DNA of 64,000 nucleotides from Conchocele bisecta (Eukaryota > Mollusca > Bivalvia > Lucinida > Thyasiridae): contig CM055265.1 in the NCBI GenBank assembly GCA_029237695.1, positions 117,588,067 to 117,652,066 on the forward strand, read 5' to 3'. Position 1 is the first letter of the stretch. Each line of letters begins with the position of its first letter. Below are positions 12,280 to 24,479 of this stretch, in pieces. Position numbers and translations under genes: made by a program. The notes under the pieces were generated by a model, which worked only from the letters and a program-made list of their open reading frames with translations, made no database searches and was not told the origin of the DNA.

Positions 12280-12935
12280 TCAAACTTGCTGAGAATGCAG
12301 GAAATGGCGTTTCACGCCTCTTAGATTTCAAACATTTCTGGGTGAGTATGACCCCGGACCCCCTTAGCAACATCGGGCCCTTTGGGCACTCAAGACTGGG
12401 CCCTGATAATGCAGGAAATGGCGTTTCAGGCCTCTTAGATTTCAAACATTTCCGGGTGAGCATAACCCCGGATCCCCTTAGCAACATCAGGCCCTTTGGT
12501 CACTCAAGACTGGGCCCTGAGAATGCAGGAAATGGCATTTGACGCCTTTTATATTTCAAGCATTTCCGGGGGAGCATGCCCCCCGACCACCCTAGCAACA
12601 TCGGGCCCTTCGGGCCATCAATACTGGGCTATGAGAATGCAGGAAATGGCGTTTCTTCCCTCTTATATTTAAAAAATTCCCGGACCCCCTAGCAACATCA
12701 GGCCCTTTGGGTCCTCTAGACTGGGTCCTGCGAATGCAGGAAATTGCGTTTCACGCCTTTTAGATTTCAAACATTTACGGTGGAGCATGCCCCTTATGGG
12801 TCCTCATGTCTGGACTCTGAGAATACAGGAAATTGCGTTGAACGCCTGTTAGATTTTTTTTTACGGGGGAGCATGCCCCCGGACCCCTTAGCAATATCGG
12901 GCCCTTTGGGCCCTCAAGATCCCCCCCCCCCCCCC
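12280..12935. repeat. GC-rich minisatellite, ~110-125 bp units
   Basis: About six diverged units each carry GAATGCAGGAAATGGCGTTT, then a CCCCGGACCCC block and GGGCCCTTTGGG. A poly-C run ends the array near 12945. Confidence 0.8.
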
Positions 12936-13411
12936 CCCCCCCCACCACGAATAATTTGAAACATGTCTTTGAAACATCCAGTACAACCCCACTTCCGTGA
13001 TACATGACCTAGCAATTTAAACGTCCCGCTTACATACCCATTATACAATATGTACATGGACAAATTGGTAGCCAAATATTTCTATGTACGCAGGTTGTGC
13101 GTACATGAATATTACGCATGTGACAATTTATTCACAACATTAATGAAAATCTTAGGAAATGGCGGCCATATTGAAATTACGCATATTGTTGTGTATACAT
13201 TCCGTACATTATAAGTTACTGCATCTGTTATCTTCATATCTGTTTTCACATACATTTTGCTTCTGCAATACACTACACACTGTATATAGGAAATAATGTA
13301 TTTCTATAGCATTTGGTGGCCATCTTGAACTTATGCCAACCAAGCTGAATTTGTTGTAGGACACCTTCTGAGTACAAATCAACAATAAAAGTTTATAGTA
13401 AACACAATTTC

Positions 13412-14164
13412 TTCATTTGTTCAACCCATCGTGTCGGTATACATCTTATTAAAGTGTAGTATTTTAAAAATCTGTATTTCTAATAAAATAAAGATCAGCA
13501 AAATCTTGGAATCTATAAAACTGTTTTATCCTGAAATCGTAAAGATGTTCAATGTTCCTTATGCCCTTTTCATGCCAATTTTTATAATACAGTGCGATAC
13601 GAGTTTATATGAGAATATGTTTTACATCATCGTCCTTTTGCATTGAAAGATAAAAGTTCGACCATACCTCTTTAATTGTTCTAATATATTTGTCCATCTA
13701 CCGGTATTTTTCTCATCACAGAGTCATTTAACCCAACTTGCTTTTACGGAGGTTATAATGTCAACCATATTTATTCCACCATTTTCATAACTTTTTGTTA
13801 TTGTCTCTCATTTTATTTTATCTGGTTTAGAATCCCAAATGTTGAATTCTAGTCCGCATTTATTCTAGACATTTCGCCAAATGTCGACGTCACATAATTA
13901 TGGAAACTATTTTAAATCATATACATATTTTTCTTATCTCTAGGTACAAAATCATTACCTGTCTTATTACTACTTACATATGCCATTTAACTTTGTGATG
14001 ATCTTAAAAGCGGTACCATATAATTGGAACCATTGTTTAATTATGTAACTGTCATATTAATAGTATATGATATAATAGAACACGGAAAACGATTTGAACC
14101 GTGTAAAAAAACGAGAACACATGTTTTCTTACAAACGGGAATACAGGGTATTGATTGGTTATTG
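13412..14164. other. Gene-less AT-rich stretch
   Basis: No repeats, RNA genes or conserved coding motifs were recognised between the inverted-arm element and the next MITE. Confidence 0.5.
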
Positions 14165-14380
14165 AGACGCGCAATGTGATTTTGTACCTTCGGCCATCTG
14201 CGTAATTTCATTAAATACGTTCACAAAATTTACAATATTTTTTCATAAATGACGTCAAATGTTGACACAATTATGAGAGTACAATATAATTCCGCATGCA
14301 TTCTGAACATTTTGTCAACTTTTGACGCCATTTACGGAACATATTGTAAATTTTGTAAACGTACTTCATGCAGTTACAGT
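14165..14380. repeat. MITE family 2, copy 3
   Basis: The left arm with GTACCTTCGGCCATCTGCG is clear. The right arm is eroded (GTAAACGTACTTCATGCAG). Confidence 0.6.
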
Positions 14381-14419
14381 AGTATGTAAGGTGGGAGTTG
14401 ATTCAGACCAACTATATAC

Positions 14420-14738
14420 CTGTAGCCGATTTCATCAAAATTGCAAAGTATACTTATCTAGCAAAGTATAATTTGAGGGAGTAATCATTTATTTTTCCCG
14501 AAAAGCATTATGTCATATAGAACTAACGACGGCATATATTTGATGATTACAAGTATGCATAATTATTATATACATTATCACAGACATATTACATTATCAC
14601 AGCCAAAATGGCTGTGATAATGTAATAAATTCAGTATAATACATATTAATACATTTATCTTTAAATTGAAAATTTCTCCCTCAAAGTATACTTTGCTAGA
14701 TAAGTATACTTTGCAATGTTGGTGAAATAGACTACTGA
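14420..14738. repeat. MITE family 3, copy 3
   Basis: The ends TAGCCGATTTCATCAAAATT and GTTGGTGAAATAG-type complement enclose the central GGCTGTGATAATG palindrome and paired AAAGTATAC blocks. Confidence 0.75.
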
Positions 14739-14949
14739 TAATCGTTTGCTTCAAAGATAATTGCTTCGTAAACATGATAAATATGATGGAATATGTGTAT
14801 AACATATATGTGAACACTGCCTCTCTACTGTATCCTATACGGCTCCTGGGGTGGTCAATTCGGCCATCTTTGTGTGTTCCAGCCATCAGATAGTTTCACC
14901 TGTTATGCCGTTTGAAAAAGAGCTCAAACTGTGCAGTAGAACATATGAT

Positions 14950-15620
14950 ATGTAGAACATATGCTAGCTAATCACATGTAGAAAAGCCAGGAAAACGGAC
15001 TCCTGTCAATTATATTACACCAAACTGTAAAATATGTCAGTTTTCTGGACAGGTTTGTGCCTGTGTTTTTAACAACATGAACCACCATGATTATAAATAG
15101 CTTCATACACAGAAATTCGCGCAGTGTATCACTTTTACCTGGAAAACCACACAAGACATACCATATATACCCACTACTGTAATGTTATTAGCTACCAAAT
15201 CCAGTGACATATAAGCAGTTACCTGAGTGTATTGTCACCTGGTATCTACCCACCTCCTATGCCAGTAAATATGGATTTACCTATGGCTAACGTGTACAAT
15301 AACATAGGCGGTGCATCAGTTTACACGTTGAAATTTATTTTGAGATTGATGGGATAAATGCTCAGATATCTCGTATTTTGCATAGTTTGCTGGCATACTA
15401 TTTATAGCTTGCCGTTATAATATCTGTCTATTATGTATTGCACCAAATTTTATTTGGTTTACTGTCATAGTATTTGCTGTATGTGTCAAACGCACGAAGT
15501 GGTAAAACTGTACGACGGCGGAGAAGGCAACTCAATGCTCCATATAGTATACAGTAACGTATGTTATATTCATATATCACATCACTCTTATGAAGCAATT
15601 ATCATCGAAGTCAAGTGTAT
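14950..15620. repeat. Rearranged copy of a dispersed ~600 bp repeat
   Basis: The second half (around 15470-15600, TATGTGTCAAACGCACGAAG) matches repeats near 16990-17150 and 22330-22490 in direct orientation. The first half (around 15190-15330) matches them inverted. This points to a foldback arrangement of one repeat family. Confidence 0.55.
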
Positions 15621-15663
15621 ATATATATGACCTAACACCTTAATGGCACATGACACAGGGATT

Positions 15664-15959
15664 AGTAGCATATTGCACAACAAATGCAACGTATACTTAT
15701 CTAGCAAAGTATACTTTGAGGGAGAAATTTTCAATGTTTTATAATTTTTATTATACTGAATCTATTACATTATCAAAGCCATTTTGCTGTGATAATGTAA
15801 TACATTCAGTATAATAATTCTGCATACTTTTAATCATCACATTTATGCAGTCGTTAGTTCTATATGAAATAATGCATTTTAGGGGAAATAAATTATTACT
15901 CGCTGAAAGTATACTTGGCTAGATAAGTATACTTTGCAATTTTGATGAAATTGGCTACA
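15664..15959. repeat. MITE family 3, copy 4
   Basis: It has the same palindromic core (one arm has lost bases in the GCCATTTTGC centre) and AAAGTATAC blocks near both ends. Confidence 0.7.
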
Positions 15960-16001
15960 TAGATCACTCTATATGGTGAAATACAATGTAAACGGATGGG
16001 G

Positions 16002-16408
16002 ATATGTGAGAGTTATCGTTATTGATCCGTGAGGATTTCCGTCCCCTTGCATCTTACCAGTTGTTGGGAAAAGAGGGTTTATAGTCAAAGTACGGCGACG
16101 CTTTTTTAACCACAGCTTAAGGACTGACTATATAGAAGATGACCTTTTGTTTCAAATGTAATGGAATCATAAATGTGACTGTATATCTATATAAAGTATA
16201 TCTGTATATGTGAGAGGTATCGTTCCTGATCTGTGAGGATTTCCGTCCCCTTGCATCTTACCAGTTGTTGGGAAAAGAGGGCTTATAGTCAATGTACGAG
16301 GACGCTTTTTTAACCAGAGCTTAAGGACTGACTATATATAATATGACCTTTTTTTTCAAATGTGATGGAATCATACATGTGACTGTATATCTATATAAAG
16401 TATATCTA
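16002..16408. repeat. Tandem duplication of a ~202 bp unit
   Basis: Units 16002-16203 and 16204-16408 share GAGGATTTCCGTCCCCTTGC and end CTATATAAAGTATATCT. They differ at scattered sites. Confidence 0.85.
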
Positions 16409-16599
16409 ACCATGTTCTTCTTAGAGTAAATTATACAGAACATTGGGTTGCCATCTCCGCCATTTTAGTTTGTACATGTTATCGGACAGTTTCACCACTT
16501 GGAAGGTTTGACACCTACAGCAAATAATATGGCAAAACATCTAATACAATTTGGTGCAATGCGTCCTACATATATAGGACGACAACGTCCTATAAATAT

Positions 16600-17170
16600 T
16601 ATTTCAGCGAACTACACACAAAGCTAGATATATGAGAATTACTACTATCATTCACAAAATATACAATGGACACTTTTGCAATGTGTAAAATGACAAATTG
16701 ACGCACTGTCTATTATTAGAAGTAGATCTGCCAAAGGTAAAAATCGTATTCACCCGCATAACAGACAAGTAGACAATAGTAACAATACACTCAGATAACT
16801 GCTTACAAGTCACTGGATACGGTACAGTATCTATGGTAATACATGTATATATCTACAGCACTGTTGTGTGTATTGTTCTTACTGTTACACAGTCTTCACT
16901 GAATTCTCAAACATTTTAACAAAGGGTCAACCAACCCTTCATATATCAGACTTTGTATATAAATTTAATGAAAACAAAGCATAATCTTTATATATATACG
17001 CAATAAGAGGTAACACTGGCTGATGGCTTGTACACGCTAAGATGTCCGACATTGAAACTCCATGCACTGTGTAGGATGTAGTAAGAAGAGAATGTTCACA
17101 TGTATGTTATTCTTACATCCCATCACATTTACGAAGCAATTATGCATGAATCGCTAGATGATCAGGGGCC
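16600..17170. repeat. Dispersed ~600 bp repeat, copy 2
   Basis: It matches 21890-22510 over its length (ATACAATGGACA, ACAAGTAGACA and ACATTTACGAAGCA blocks, same order), followed by a GGGGCC stretch in both. It is non-coding and the type is unknown. Confidence 0.65.
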
Positions 17171-18140
17171 ACACGGGTCCTTAAAGCGGGGTTCCTCGGG
17201 TACCTTAGCCCGCGAAATTGTCCTAGAGGTTAGTTTTGTTTACATAGGGATTTGGCGGTCAGTTTTCGTTTCACATCGTAGTATATATGGGTAATACTAT
17301 CGTATTGTTACCGCGTTGTAACGGCGCTTGTCCGTGCGCGAGGTGTACTTTTCAAGACGATCCGTGCGTTCGTATACCGGTAGCTGCGAAACGGATTGCG
17401 CTATTATCCGTCTATATATATATATATAAGTTTATACGGTGTCCGTCCGTCCGTATAATAATGTACGTTATGAGTGGTTAACAGCGTAGATCATAATGGT
17501 AGTTTCGGATCGTAATGGCCAGCAGGATAGCTCCTGTTCGTATAATCATCCATCCCGAGCCTGTACATAGTGTAGATACTCACTGTATACTTAGAATAAC
17601 TTAGAATAACTGTTTACGTTGCATATCCAATGTATTATACCTTGACAAATATCCACCGAACAGGGTATATATTTTACTACATGTACACTAAAGTGTACCC
17701 AGACACGATGTCTAAACGATCATACAATTGTGGAAAATTTCAGAATATAATGTTGAAAACAATAAAATTCGATATTTGAGGCATTCTATTAAATTTTACG
17801 CGCGTATTTGAAAAGCAGTAGTCGCTAAACATACGTGGTTCATTCGGTTAGTGATCAGAAGAATTATGTTAACACAACTTTGATACTTTCCGGATATCAG
17901 TACAGTGTACCACAATAATAATAGCATCACCTTGGCAACAAGGGGTTAAAAGCGATTTATACGGAATACGGGAGCAATAGGGCCGAAAATTAAAACGGAT
18001 ATATAGGTGTTTTATTATTTATTTAATAAATACATTTAAGTGCATATTCATTGTCTAGTAACATTCATAATAGTTCGTAGTCTGTTCCGTTCGGTCGCGA
18101 AGACACACATTGCGGACGAGAAATGACGTGTGTATCTACA
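17171..18140. other. Gene-less stretch
   Basis: It holds a short TA microsatellite and a GTCCGTCC run near 17412-17458. No conserved coding or RNA signal is seen. Confidence 0.5.
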
Positions 18141-18151
18141 GGATACGGTAT

Positions 18152-18370
18152 TTATTCATTTACAATCTCCGATTCATCTTCGGTTTCAGTATCCTTGTCA
18201 TTTTCCTCGTCCTCTGACATTTCCGTTTCAAACAAATCCTGAAAATCGTGTTTGTATTTTTTCACACAATTCTCCTGATGGCTGAAGTCTGCCCTAAACC
18301 TTTTGCGATAAAGTCCTTCACTTCCTTTATGATCGTGTGGTGAAGTAAGCTTGCTTCCTGCGGAAGCCAA
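18152..18370 (-). CDS. Unrecognised acidic C-terminal exon or ORF
   Basis: A 72-residue frame ends in a strongly acidic tail (EDEENDKDTETEDESEIVNE). An acceptor-like CTTCCGCAG lies just after its first codons in the minus direction, so it may be a terminal exon rather than an independent gene. It is in a different frame from the next open frame upstream (18444-19049), 74 bases away. The composition (Lys/Glu rich, biased third positions) looks coding, but no family is recognised. Confidence 0.35.
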   Translation of the reverse strand: MASAGSKLTSPHDHKGSEGLYRKRFRADFSHQENCVKKYKHDFQDLFETEMSEDEENDKDTETEDESEIVNE

Positions 18371-18443
18371 TAATGTTCAATTAATGTCTCGTACTTCCTA
18401 AGAAATTCATACTTTCATCGTATGGCTTTGCTCGTTCTTTTCG

Positions 18444-19049
18444 CTAATTCCTCAGCTTCATCTTTGCTTTTTCAGATATGAACCGATTGCAGAACTTGTT
18501 ATATTTATCTTCATTGGCACTTCTGGCGTTTTTCCACAATGACAGATATCCATCGTTATATTCTATGGTGTCATCATATTCCATGGGTTCTTGTTCCCAC
18601 AATTGTATCTTTTTGTCCATCAATTTCCCAGGTGTCTCATCATCATCATCAGCAGCAGCACTATCATAATCAGCAGATAGTTTTCTTCTTTTAGCAATAA
18701 GCATGTCGCTTTCCCGTCCAATAGCTGGTTCGCTCTCGACCTGATCATCAATCTCTGTTATTTTGCTTGTCTTTCCGGTACCGATATTTATGGCGAAAAT
18801 GTCACTTTTCAGTCTTTTGTGTTCAGGTATACCAGCTGGCAAGTCCACCAAGAGGTACCGTACGGTTGCTTCGTCGCTTCTTCGAACCGTTTCATGAACA
18901 TTTGACTGGACGAAGGATATATCCGTCTTGCCAGTGTAGCAATTTATTATCTGTTTACTGACATTAATGTACGTGGAATCGTTTAAACGATCGGGAATAC
19001 CGCTTACAAATTCGATAAATGGTATACTTCGCTGCAGTTCTTCGCACAT
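18444..19049 (-). CDS. Unrecognised 201-residue protein segment
   Basis: This frame is intact and remains open further upstream to about 19118, where conserved-looking residues continue in the same frame (LIKPEPQRIKWRYG), so the ATG at 19049 may be internal. A mixed alpha/beta first half is followed by a KRRKLS stretch resembling a nuclear localisation signal, an Asp-rich patch (DDDDE) and a basic C-terminus. Upstream it is cut off by GC-rich tandem repeats (19.19-19.56 kb), so the N-terminal part may be missing. No domain is recognised. It could be a host exon or part of an unknown mobile or viral gene. Confidence 0.45.
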   Translation of the reverse strand: MCEELQRSIPFIEFVSGIPDRLNDSTYINVSKQIINCYTGKTDISFVQSNVHETVRRSDEATVRYLLVDLPAGIPEHKRLKSDIFAINIGTGKTSKITEIDDQVESEPAIGRESDMLIAKRRKLSADYDSAAADDDDETPGKLMDKKIQLWEQEPMEYDDTIEYNDGYLSLWKNARSANEDKYNKFCNRFISEKAKMKLRN

Positions 19050-19189
19050 GAGATTCCACAGTCCATAACGCCATTTAATACGCTGGGGCTCGGGTTTGAT
19101 GAGATAAGCAAGTCTCTAGTCCACTGAGTGAGATTTTCCGCTACAACGCGGGTCTGATACCACCAGCAGCAGGGGGGCGGCATACTTTT

Positions 19190-19560
19190 TTTTGTGGAGC
19201 CCCTGATGCGCCCGCCGCCCCTCCCCGCGTGTCTCCCAATGCCCTTTCACCCCCTTAACAGAGAGCCCGATCGACGGCCCACAACTCTCGCCAGCCCGGG
19301 CTGAGCGGGGGGGGGGATGAGCAGACTTTTTCGTGGAGCATCTGACACACCGCCATCCCTCCCAGGTGGCCCCTGATGCGCCCTCCGCCCCTCCCCGCGT
19401 CTCCCAACGCCCTTTACCCCTTAACAGAGAGCCCGAACGACGGCCCACGACCCTCGCCGGTCCAGACTCAGCAAGGGGGAGGGGGGGGGGGGGGTGAGCA
19501 GAATTTTTTGTGGGGCCCTTGACACACCCTCCACCCCTCCCGGCGCCCTTCCCGCCCTCA
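19190..19560. repeat. GC-rich tandem repeat, ~170-180 bp units
   Basis: Two to three units share CGCCCCTCCCCGCGTCTCCC, AGAGAGCCCGA and a GGGGGG run. Long open frames across both strands come from the GC-rich composition and I do not treat them as genes. Confidence 0.7.
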
Positions 19561-19936
19561 AAAGAGAGCACTATGGACGGCCCACAACCCTCGCCGGCCG
19601 GGGCCTCTATGGTTTCAGCAGCAAGGATGCAGAAATTGTTGTGGAGGGGTGGGTGTGGGGTGGGGTTACCTGGGCCTCGACGAGGTTCCCAGCCCACCTA
19701 CCGCCCACAACCCGCTTGGGCGCTCAGCAAGGGGGGTGGGTGTGAACTTACCAGCTAGTTCGGGCCAAAACCGCTCCCAGCCCATGTCCCGGCCGTGTAC
19801 ACTTAGGATGCGGTTTATAAAATTCTGGTTATTTACACGGGCAAATCATTGATTTACAAATAGTGCAATTACCTTGTGCCATTTGGCCCTATAAGGTCAT
19901 TGTTCACATTCGCCTCTTTGACAGAACTTCCTTCAA

Positions 19937-20194
19937 CTACACAGCCTCTGCTTTAGCCATATCGTGCTGTGTCTCGATCTCACGCAGTTTTTCAAGTTGT
20001 TTTTTATTCTGTCCTTCGTGTTTTGATAAAGTATGTCCTTTCTGTTCTCTACTCGAGCCACTTGTAAGCGTGTTGACAACTTCGTACGACTTTCTTCTTT
20101 GCTCGCACTGTCCAAAAAACGCTTCGCAAAATAAAGATATCTTCTTACTAGCCATTGTCATGCGTTCTAACCCTTGAATTAAATACACATCCAT
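19937..20194 (-). CDS. Possible small coiled-coil ORF
   Basis: An 85-residue frame has a helical, Lys/Glu/Gln-rich second half. Internal Met codons (for example before ASKKIS) could be the real start. No family match is recognised and no neighbour supports it, so it may be chance. Confidence 0.2.
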   Translation of the reverse strand: MDVYLIQGLERMTMASKKISLFCEAFFGQCEQRRKSYEVVNTLTSGSSREQKGHTLSKHEGQNKKQLEKLREIETQHDMAKAEAV

Positions 20195-21040
20195 CTATTG
20201 CGTGTTTGAAAAAAGTCAGAATATGCTAGTCTTTAAAGGTACATGCCCCCACATTAGGCACAAAATGTTCTTTATGGGAATTAAATAAAGAGTATAATTG
20301 TGCCACTATTGCACTAGTTATTAAAATGACGAGTGTCCGCTATACAGATATAATTATTTAGTAATATTTATTTTACTGATGGAGACGCGCGGTGGTATCA
20401 GGCTATTGTCATATGCAAATTATTTATTTATTTATGCTAATTAAATGTGTTACCTAAACGAATAATATTTTCGACAGATTATAAAGTACATGTAATATTG
20501 CACATCAAAAAATAAATACAGAGAATAAATAGTAATGTCCGTTAGTATTTTAATGAAACAAGGTTATCGCCCCTGATACCAGTGTGGACATTTACGTCTG
20601 ATATAACAATCCCAAATATTACACTCTTGAACATTATTTGCACGGGTTTCGCTGTGAGAGAAAACCCGTAATCAACTCCTTACAAATAATACACCGTGAA
20701 GAGAAGACCCGTAATTTTCTTGGAAACCGCGAGCTACCATGCAACATATTATATTTTGTATTACAGTCAAGATACAGTTATTTGAACATTTGGAAAGGGT
20801 CTCCACTAATCTAGAATGTTAATGTGATTGAACACATTCCAAACATGTACTCAAATATATCTGGTTCATAGAAACAGCTGCGTAATTTGGATTTCAACAA
20901 ATTTTCATTTGACGTCACACAACGTAACGTCAAAACGCGGGAAAACACGTCATTACATAACTATTCATGCGCACATCACAATGCATTGATTATAATCTCA
21001 GAAAATAGACTAAATGTGCATATGTATCAACCGTGAAAGT
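20195..21040. other. Gene-less stretch
   Basis: AT-rich DNA with no recognised gene. There is a small inverted pair around GGGTTTCGCTGTGAGAG / AACCCGTAA near 20640-20720. Confidence 0.45.
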
Positions 21041-21044
21041 GTAA

Positions 21045-21222
21045 TAAATAGGATATTCCATCGTACATGTTTGAATAGCGGAAATAATACACTCGTGTCC
21101 GTCGGCGTCCGTGCAAACAACTTGTTCGCTACGCTCACTCGTTGCTTACGCGGAAGCCGACGCACACTCGTGTATTATTTCTCGCTATTCAAACATGTAC
21201 GATGGAATATCCTCTATTTAAT
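21045..21222. repeat. Palindromic MITE with ~60 bp arms
   Basis: The left arm begins TAGGATATTCCATCGTACAT and the right arm is its complement ending near 21222. ACACTCGTGT blocks lie near the centre. It is non-coding and could form a strong hairpin. Confidence 0.8.
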
Positions 21223-21889
21223 ACGTGGGGTAATGGTGAATGAAAGTTTATTTTGCCAGAAAATGTCTCAGATGATGTATCTGATATAAAGAACATTTTG
21301 TGTCGGCATGCACCTTTAAATACTACTAATGTGGCAAGGTGTTGCATCAGAATTATTCGAGACCCTTCTAAGACTGTTCTATCCAAAAATGGACGTATAC
21401 TGCTTAATATACTTTGATAGTTTATAAAATCTTCATTTCCTATGTTGAATACTGCTGAAAAATCAGTACATCTTAATAATTTACTTACCCGATAATCATA
21501 TTGTGTTTAATATACTTTATGCCCTTATCATACCAATTCTTAACAATAGTGTTTTATTTTGATGTTTTAAATTTATTTCCTCCGAAACTAGTTCATTTTT
21601 TTGGGAATAGTTAACATGTGCCTACGTTTTCATGATATTATTTAAAAATTTAATTTTCGTCTGATCTGTTTTACATCTTCTGATTTTAAATTACATTCAA
21701 AAATATATGTTCCACCATATCTTTCAAGCATTATTTCATAAATTGATTTGCATTTACCTATATGTGTTGAGTCACATATCCGTTTCACCCAAGATGCTCT
21801 TATTGAAGTTACAAACCTATCTATGTCAAGCATTTTTACACCCCCCCCACCCCCCCCACCCCCACCCCCCATAAGTATATATATAGAAC

Positions 21890-22510
21890 TACAACGTCCT
21901 ATCAATATTATTTCAGCAGAATACACAAAACGCTAGATAACTGAGCTTTTCTACCATCACTCACAACATATACAATGGACAGTTTTTCAATGTGTAAACT
22001 GATGCACAGTCTATTAGTATAAATACATCTGATACAGGTAAAAGCCGTATTTATCTGCATAGCAGGCAAGTAGACAGTAGTGACAATACACTCAGTTAAC
22101 TGCTTACAGGTCACTGACATCGATGCAGTATGTATGGTAATACAGGTATATATATACAGCAATGTTCTTATTACACATCCTTTACTGAATTCTCAAACAT
22201 GTTAACAAAGGGTAAACAACCCTTCAGATATCATACTGCGTATATAAATTTGATGAAAACAAGGCTAGCACGCTGTTGTCTGATTTATACCCATGATGTT
22301 GACCAAATTATATTCATATGTTTGTCATATTATTAGTGGTATGTGTCAAACGCAATAAGAGGTAAAACTAGCCGATGGCCGACATGGAAACTCCATGCAC
22401 TGCGTGGGATATAGTAAGAAGAGAATGTTTACATGTATGTTATGCATATATCCCATCACATTTACGAAGCATTTATGCATGACTCATTGGATGAACAGGG
22501 GCCCCACGGG
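21890..22510. repeat. Dispersed ~600 bp repeat, copy 3
   Basis: It matches 16600-17170 in order and orientation, and is preceded by a C-rich run (21840-21870). Confidence 0.65.
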
Positions 22511-22820
22511 TCCTTAAATACGTGTGCTACTTGACAAGGAGTTACCCTGGTCATATGCCAATATGTTAAGTATTACTTACTTGTAAAACCAGTTATTGAC
22601 AATATAATCCTGTGGAACAGCAACATACAAAACTGACAATAACTGTTCTTGATGTATCATGGAACTTGTGACAAGACAATGTTCATATACCTTGGAAACC
22701 AATGGGTCAACTGAGAAATAAACCACACATGGCAGACGACAAACTTTAATTCAACAGGGTAAAGGAAATAATAAAGTGTGGACGTATACATGTTGACAAA
22801 TAGTTGCAACTTATTACAGA

Positions 22821-23219
22821 GCTCCAGATAAGGAATTAGTAATTGAGCATTTTTACTCCATCATTTCTGAAGCAATTGGGTATTTCAAAGTTTTAATTGG
22901 GTAGAATAAAATCCAACTACTGCTTACACATCAACAGACAGCAATTATTGAATAGTTTTCTTCTAAATGAAACATGTCTTGGCATTTCATTAGAATTGTC
23001 TCCTTGGAGACAATTCTAATGAAATACCAAAATGTGTATTCATGGAAAAATAAGAAAATGTGCTGTATTTGTCGTCTATTTATTTTTTTCTGCAGCATGA
23101 TAAAGATACCACAAATTTTTCATTGCTTTTTGATACTCACTACTTCTGATTTCAATTGTTTTTTTTTTGGCAATTTTAATTAGGTATTTACGAAAATACG
23201 CAGCTTATCTGGAGCCCTG
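22821..23219. repeat. MITE family 5, copy 2
   Basis: It is the inverted-orientation counterpart of 8721-9110, with ends GCTCCAGATAAG and CTTATCTGGAGC. A central perfect palindrome (about 22980-23028) contains GTCTCCTTGGAGAC. Confidence 0.8.
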
Positions 23220-24470
23220 TTATTATTTATTTAATATGTATAAATCCGATAAAATCATGTGGAGCATAGTATTATGCTCATGTGATATTATTCAGAAGTA
23301 TACACAATACATACACTATGCCCTCATCGCCCTGAACCGCAAGCTGATGTTGGTCAAATATCGCACGTTACTGTTGCGGAGACAGGTGGGCACGTACACG
23401 TACTCGTGGTTGATCGGTTTCATGGACCAAGATGAATTGGTGGATTACCACTCTCAATTTCGGATAGTGTGTGTAGTTTGTGTGCTCAGTGTGTTTTATT
23501 ATAAGCGTGTAGGCTAGCAACCACCAATTAGTTTTACTATACAACTTAACCGATTCCTCCAAATATGGCCATTCTCTCACACTTTCACAATTCGTATGTA
23601 TGCTGTGGAACCTACCTGTTCATAACCTGCAACCTGTCTGCACCGGATTTTCACTAATTAAACAATATGTTCACTTACTCCTAAGAAAGAAAATTTCAAC
23701 ATTGTCCTGTCCGCCATATTGTTTATCATCAAAGTGTCATGTGACGTAGTGTTCACATCACGTGACAAGCAGGCTCAGTAATTTCTTTTAAATGCTAGAA
23801 ATATGCTGGAAACTGGTGTTAAAAACACCCCAACATGTTTCTCAAGTAAAATTGGGCTGTAATGGATCAGGATTTACAAGCAAACTGGGTCTGTGGCCTC
23901 AAAACGTCTGCACTATTTTTTTATACCGGACTACTAATTTAAGCATACCCCCTGGCCGATGTGTACTATATTTAGCACAGTAATACCTGTACCGCATCTG
24001 GGCAGTGTCCGATTTGCTCAAACGTATCAATGAGAAATGAATATATTTACGTGTAAAGGGAAGCAACTAAAGACATACTCCTTAAATTAATAGCAATATT
24101 GATCTCCCCTGTCCTGTTTGTTCGCGAAAACAGAGTGACTACGTACACATGATACATGTGGGTGTGGCTGGAGAAGAGGGGCTTATGGGTTTTGCGACCA
24201 ATGTAAATCCAGATCAGTCTCAGCAATCGCGCAGTCTGCTCAGAATCTGCACTGTTCGGCATTCCATCAATAAAACATCATTGCATCAAGCAATATAGAT
24301 CGTTATCAGACTACAATAATGTGCTATTGGTCAGGGGCTACACTGGTCTCACATCCAATATGCCCTATTTCTCTAGTCACAGCCACAACTATGCTACATG
24401 GTCGATAAATACAATTAAAATCAAAACTTTGCCGACATTCTCCATTTACATGTATATGATACTATCACAA
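23220..24470. other. Gene-less stretch
   Basis: The only recognisable content is the dispersed non-coding repeat (two partial copies, about 24140-24400). No coding frame has conserved motifs. Confidence 0.5.
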
Positions 24471-24479
24471 TAGTCCAAT

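Larger units (their letters stand above)
10011..13411. mobile_element. 3.4 kb DNA element with long inverted arms
   Basis: The left arm (10011 to about 10530) begins GAAATTGTGTTTATTATAAA. The right arm (about 13075-13411) is its diverged inverted copy. Both contain ACAACAAATTCAGCTTGGTT, a GGCCGCCA block and an ATAGAAATACAT block. The left arm has an extra internal repeat of a module of about 130-180 bp. Between the arms lie a decayed coding sequence (about 11.1-12.2 kb) and a GC-rich minisatellite (12.28-12.94 kb). This layout suggests an old DNA transposon. No clear target duplication is seen and the superfamily is unknown. Confidence 0.6.

Noticed and set aside
19116..19697. 193-codon minus-strand frame in GC-rich DNA
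   Set aside because: It follows ~175 bp tandem repeats, is Gly/Arg/Pro rich, and is repeated in other frames, so it is compositional.
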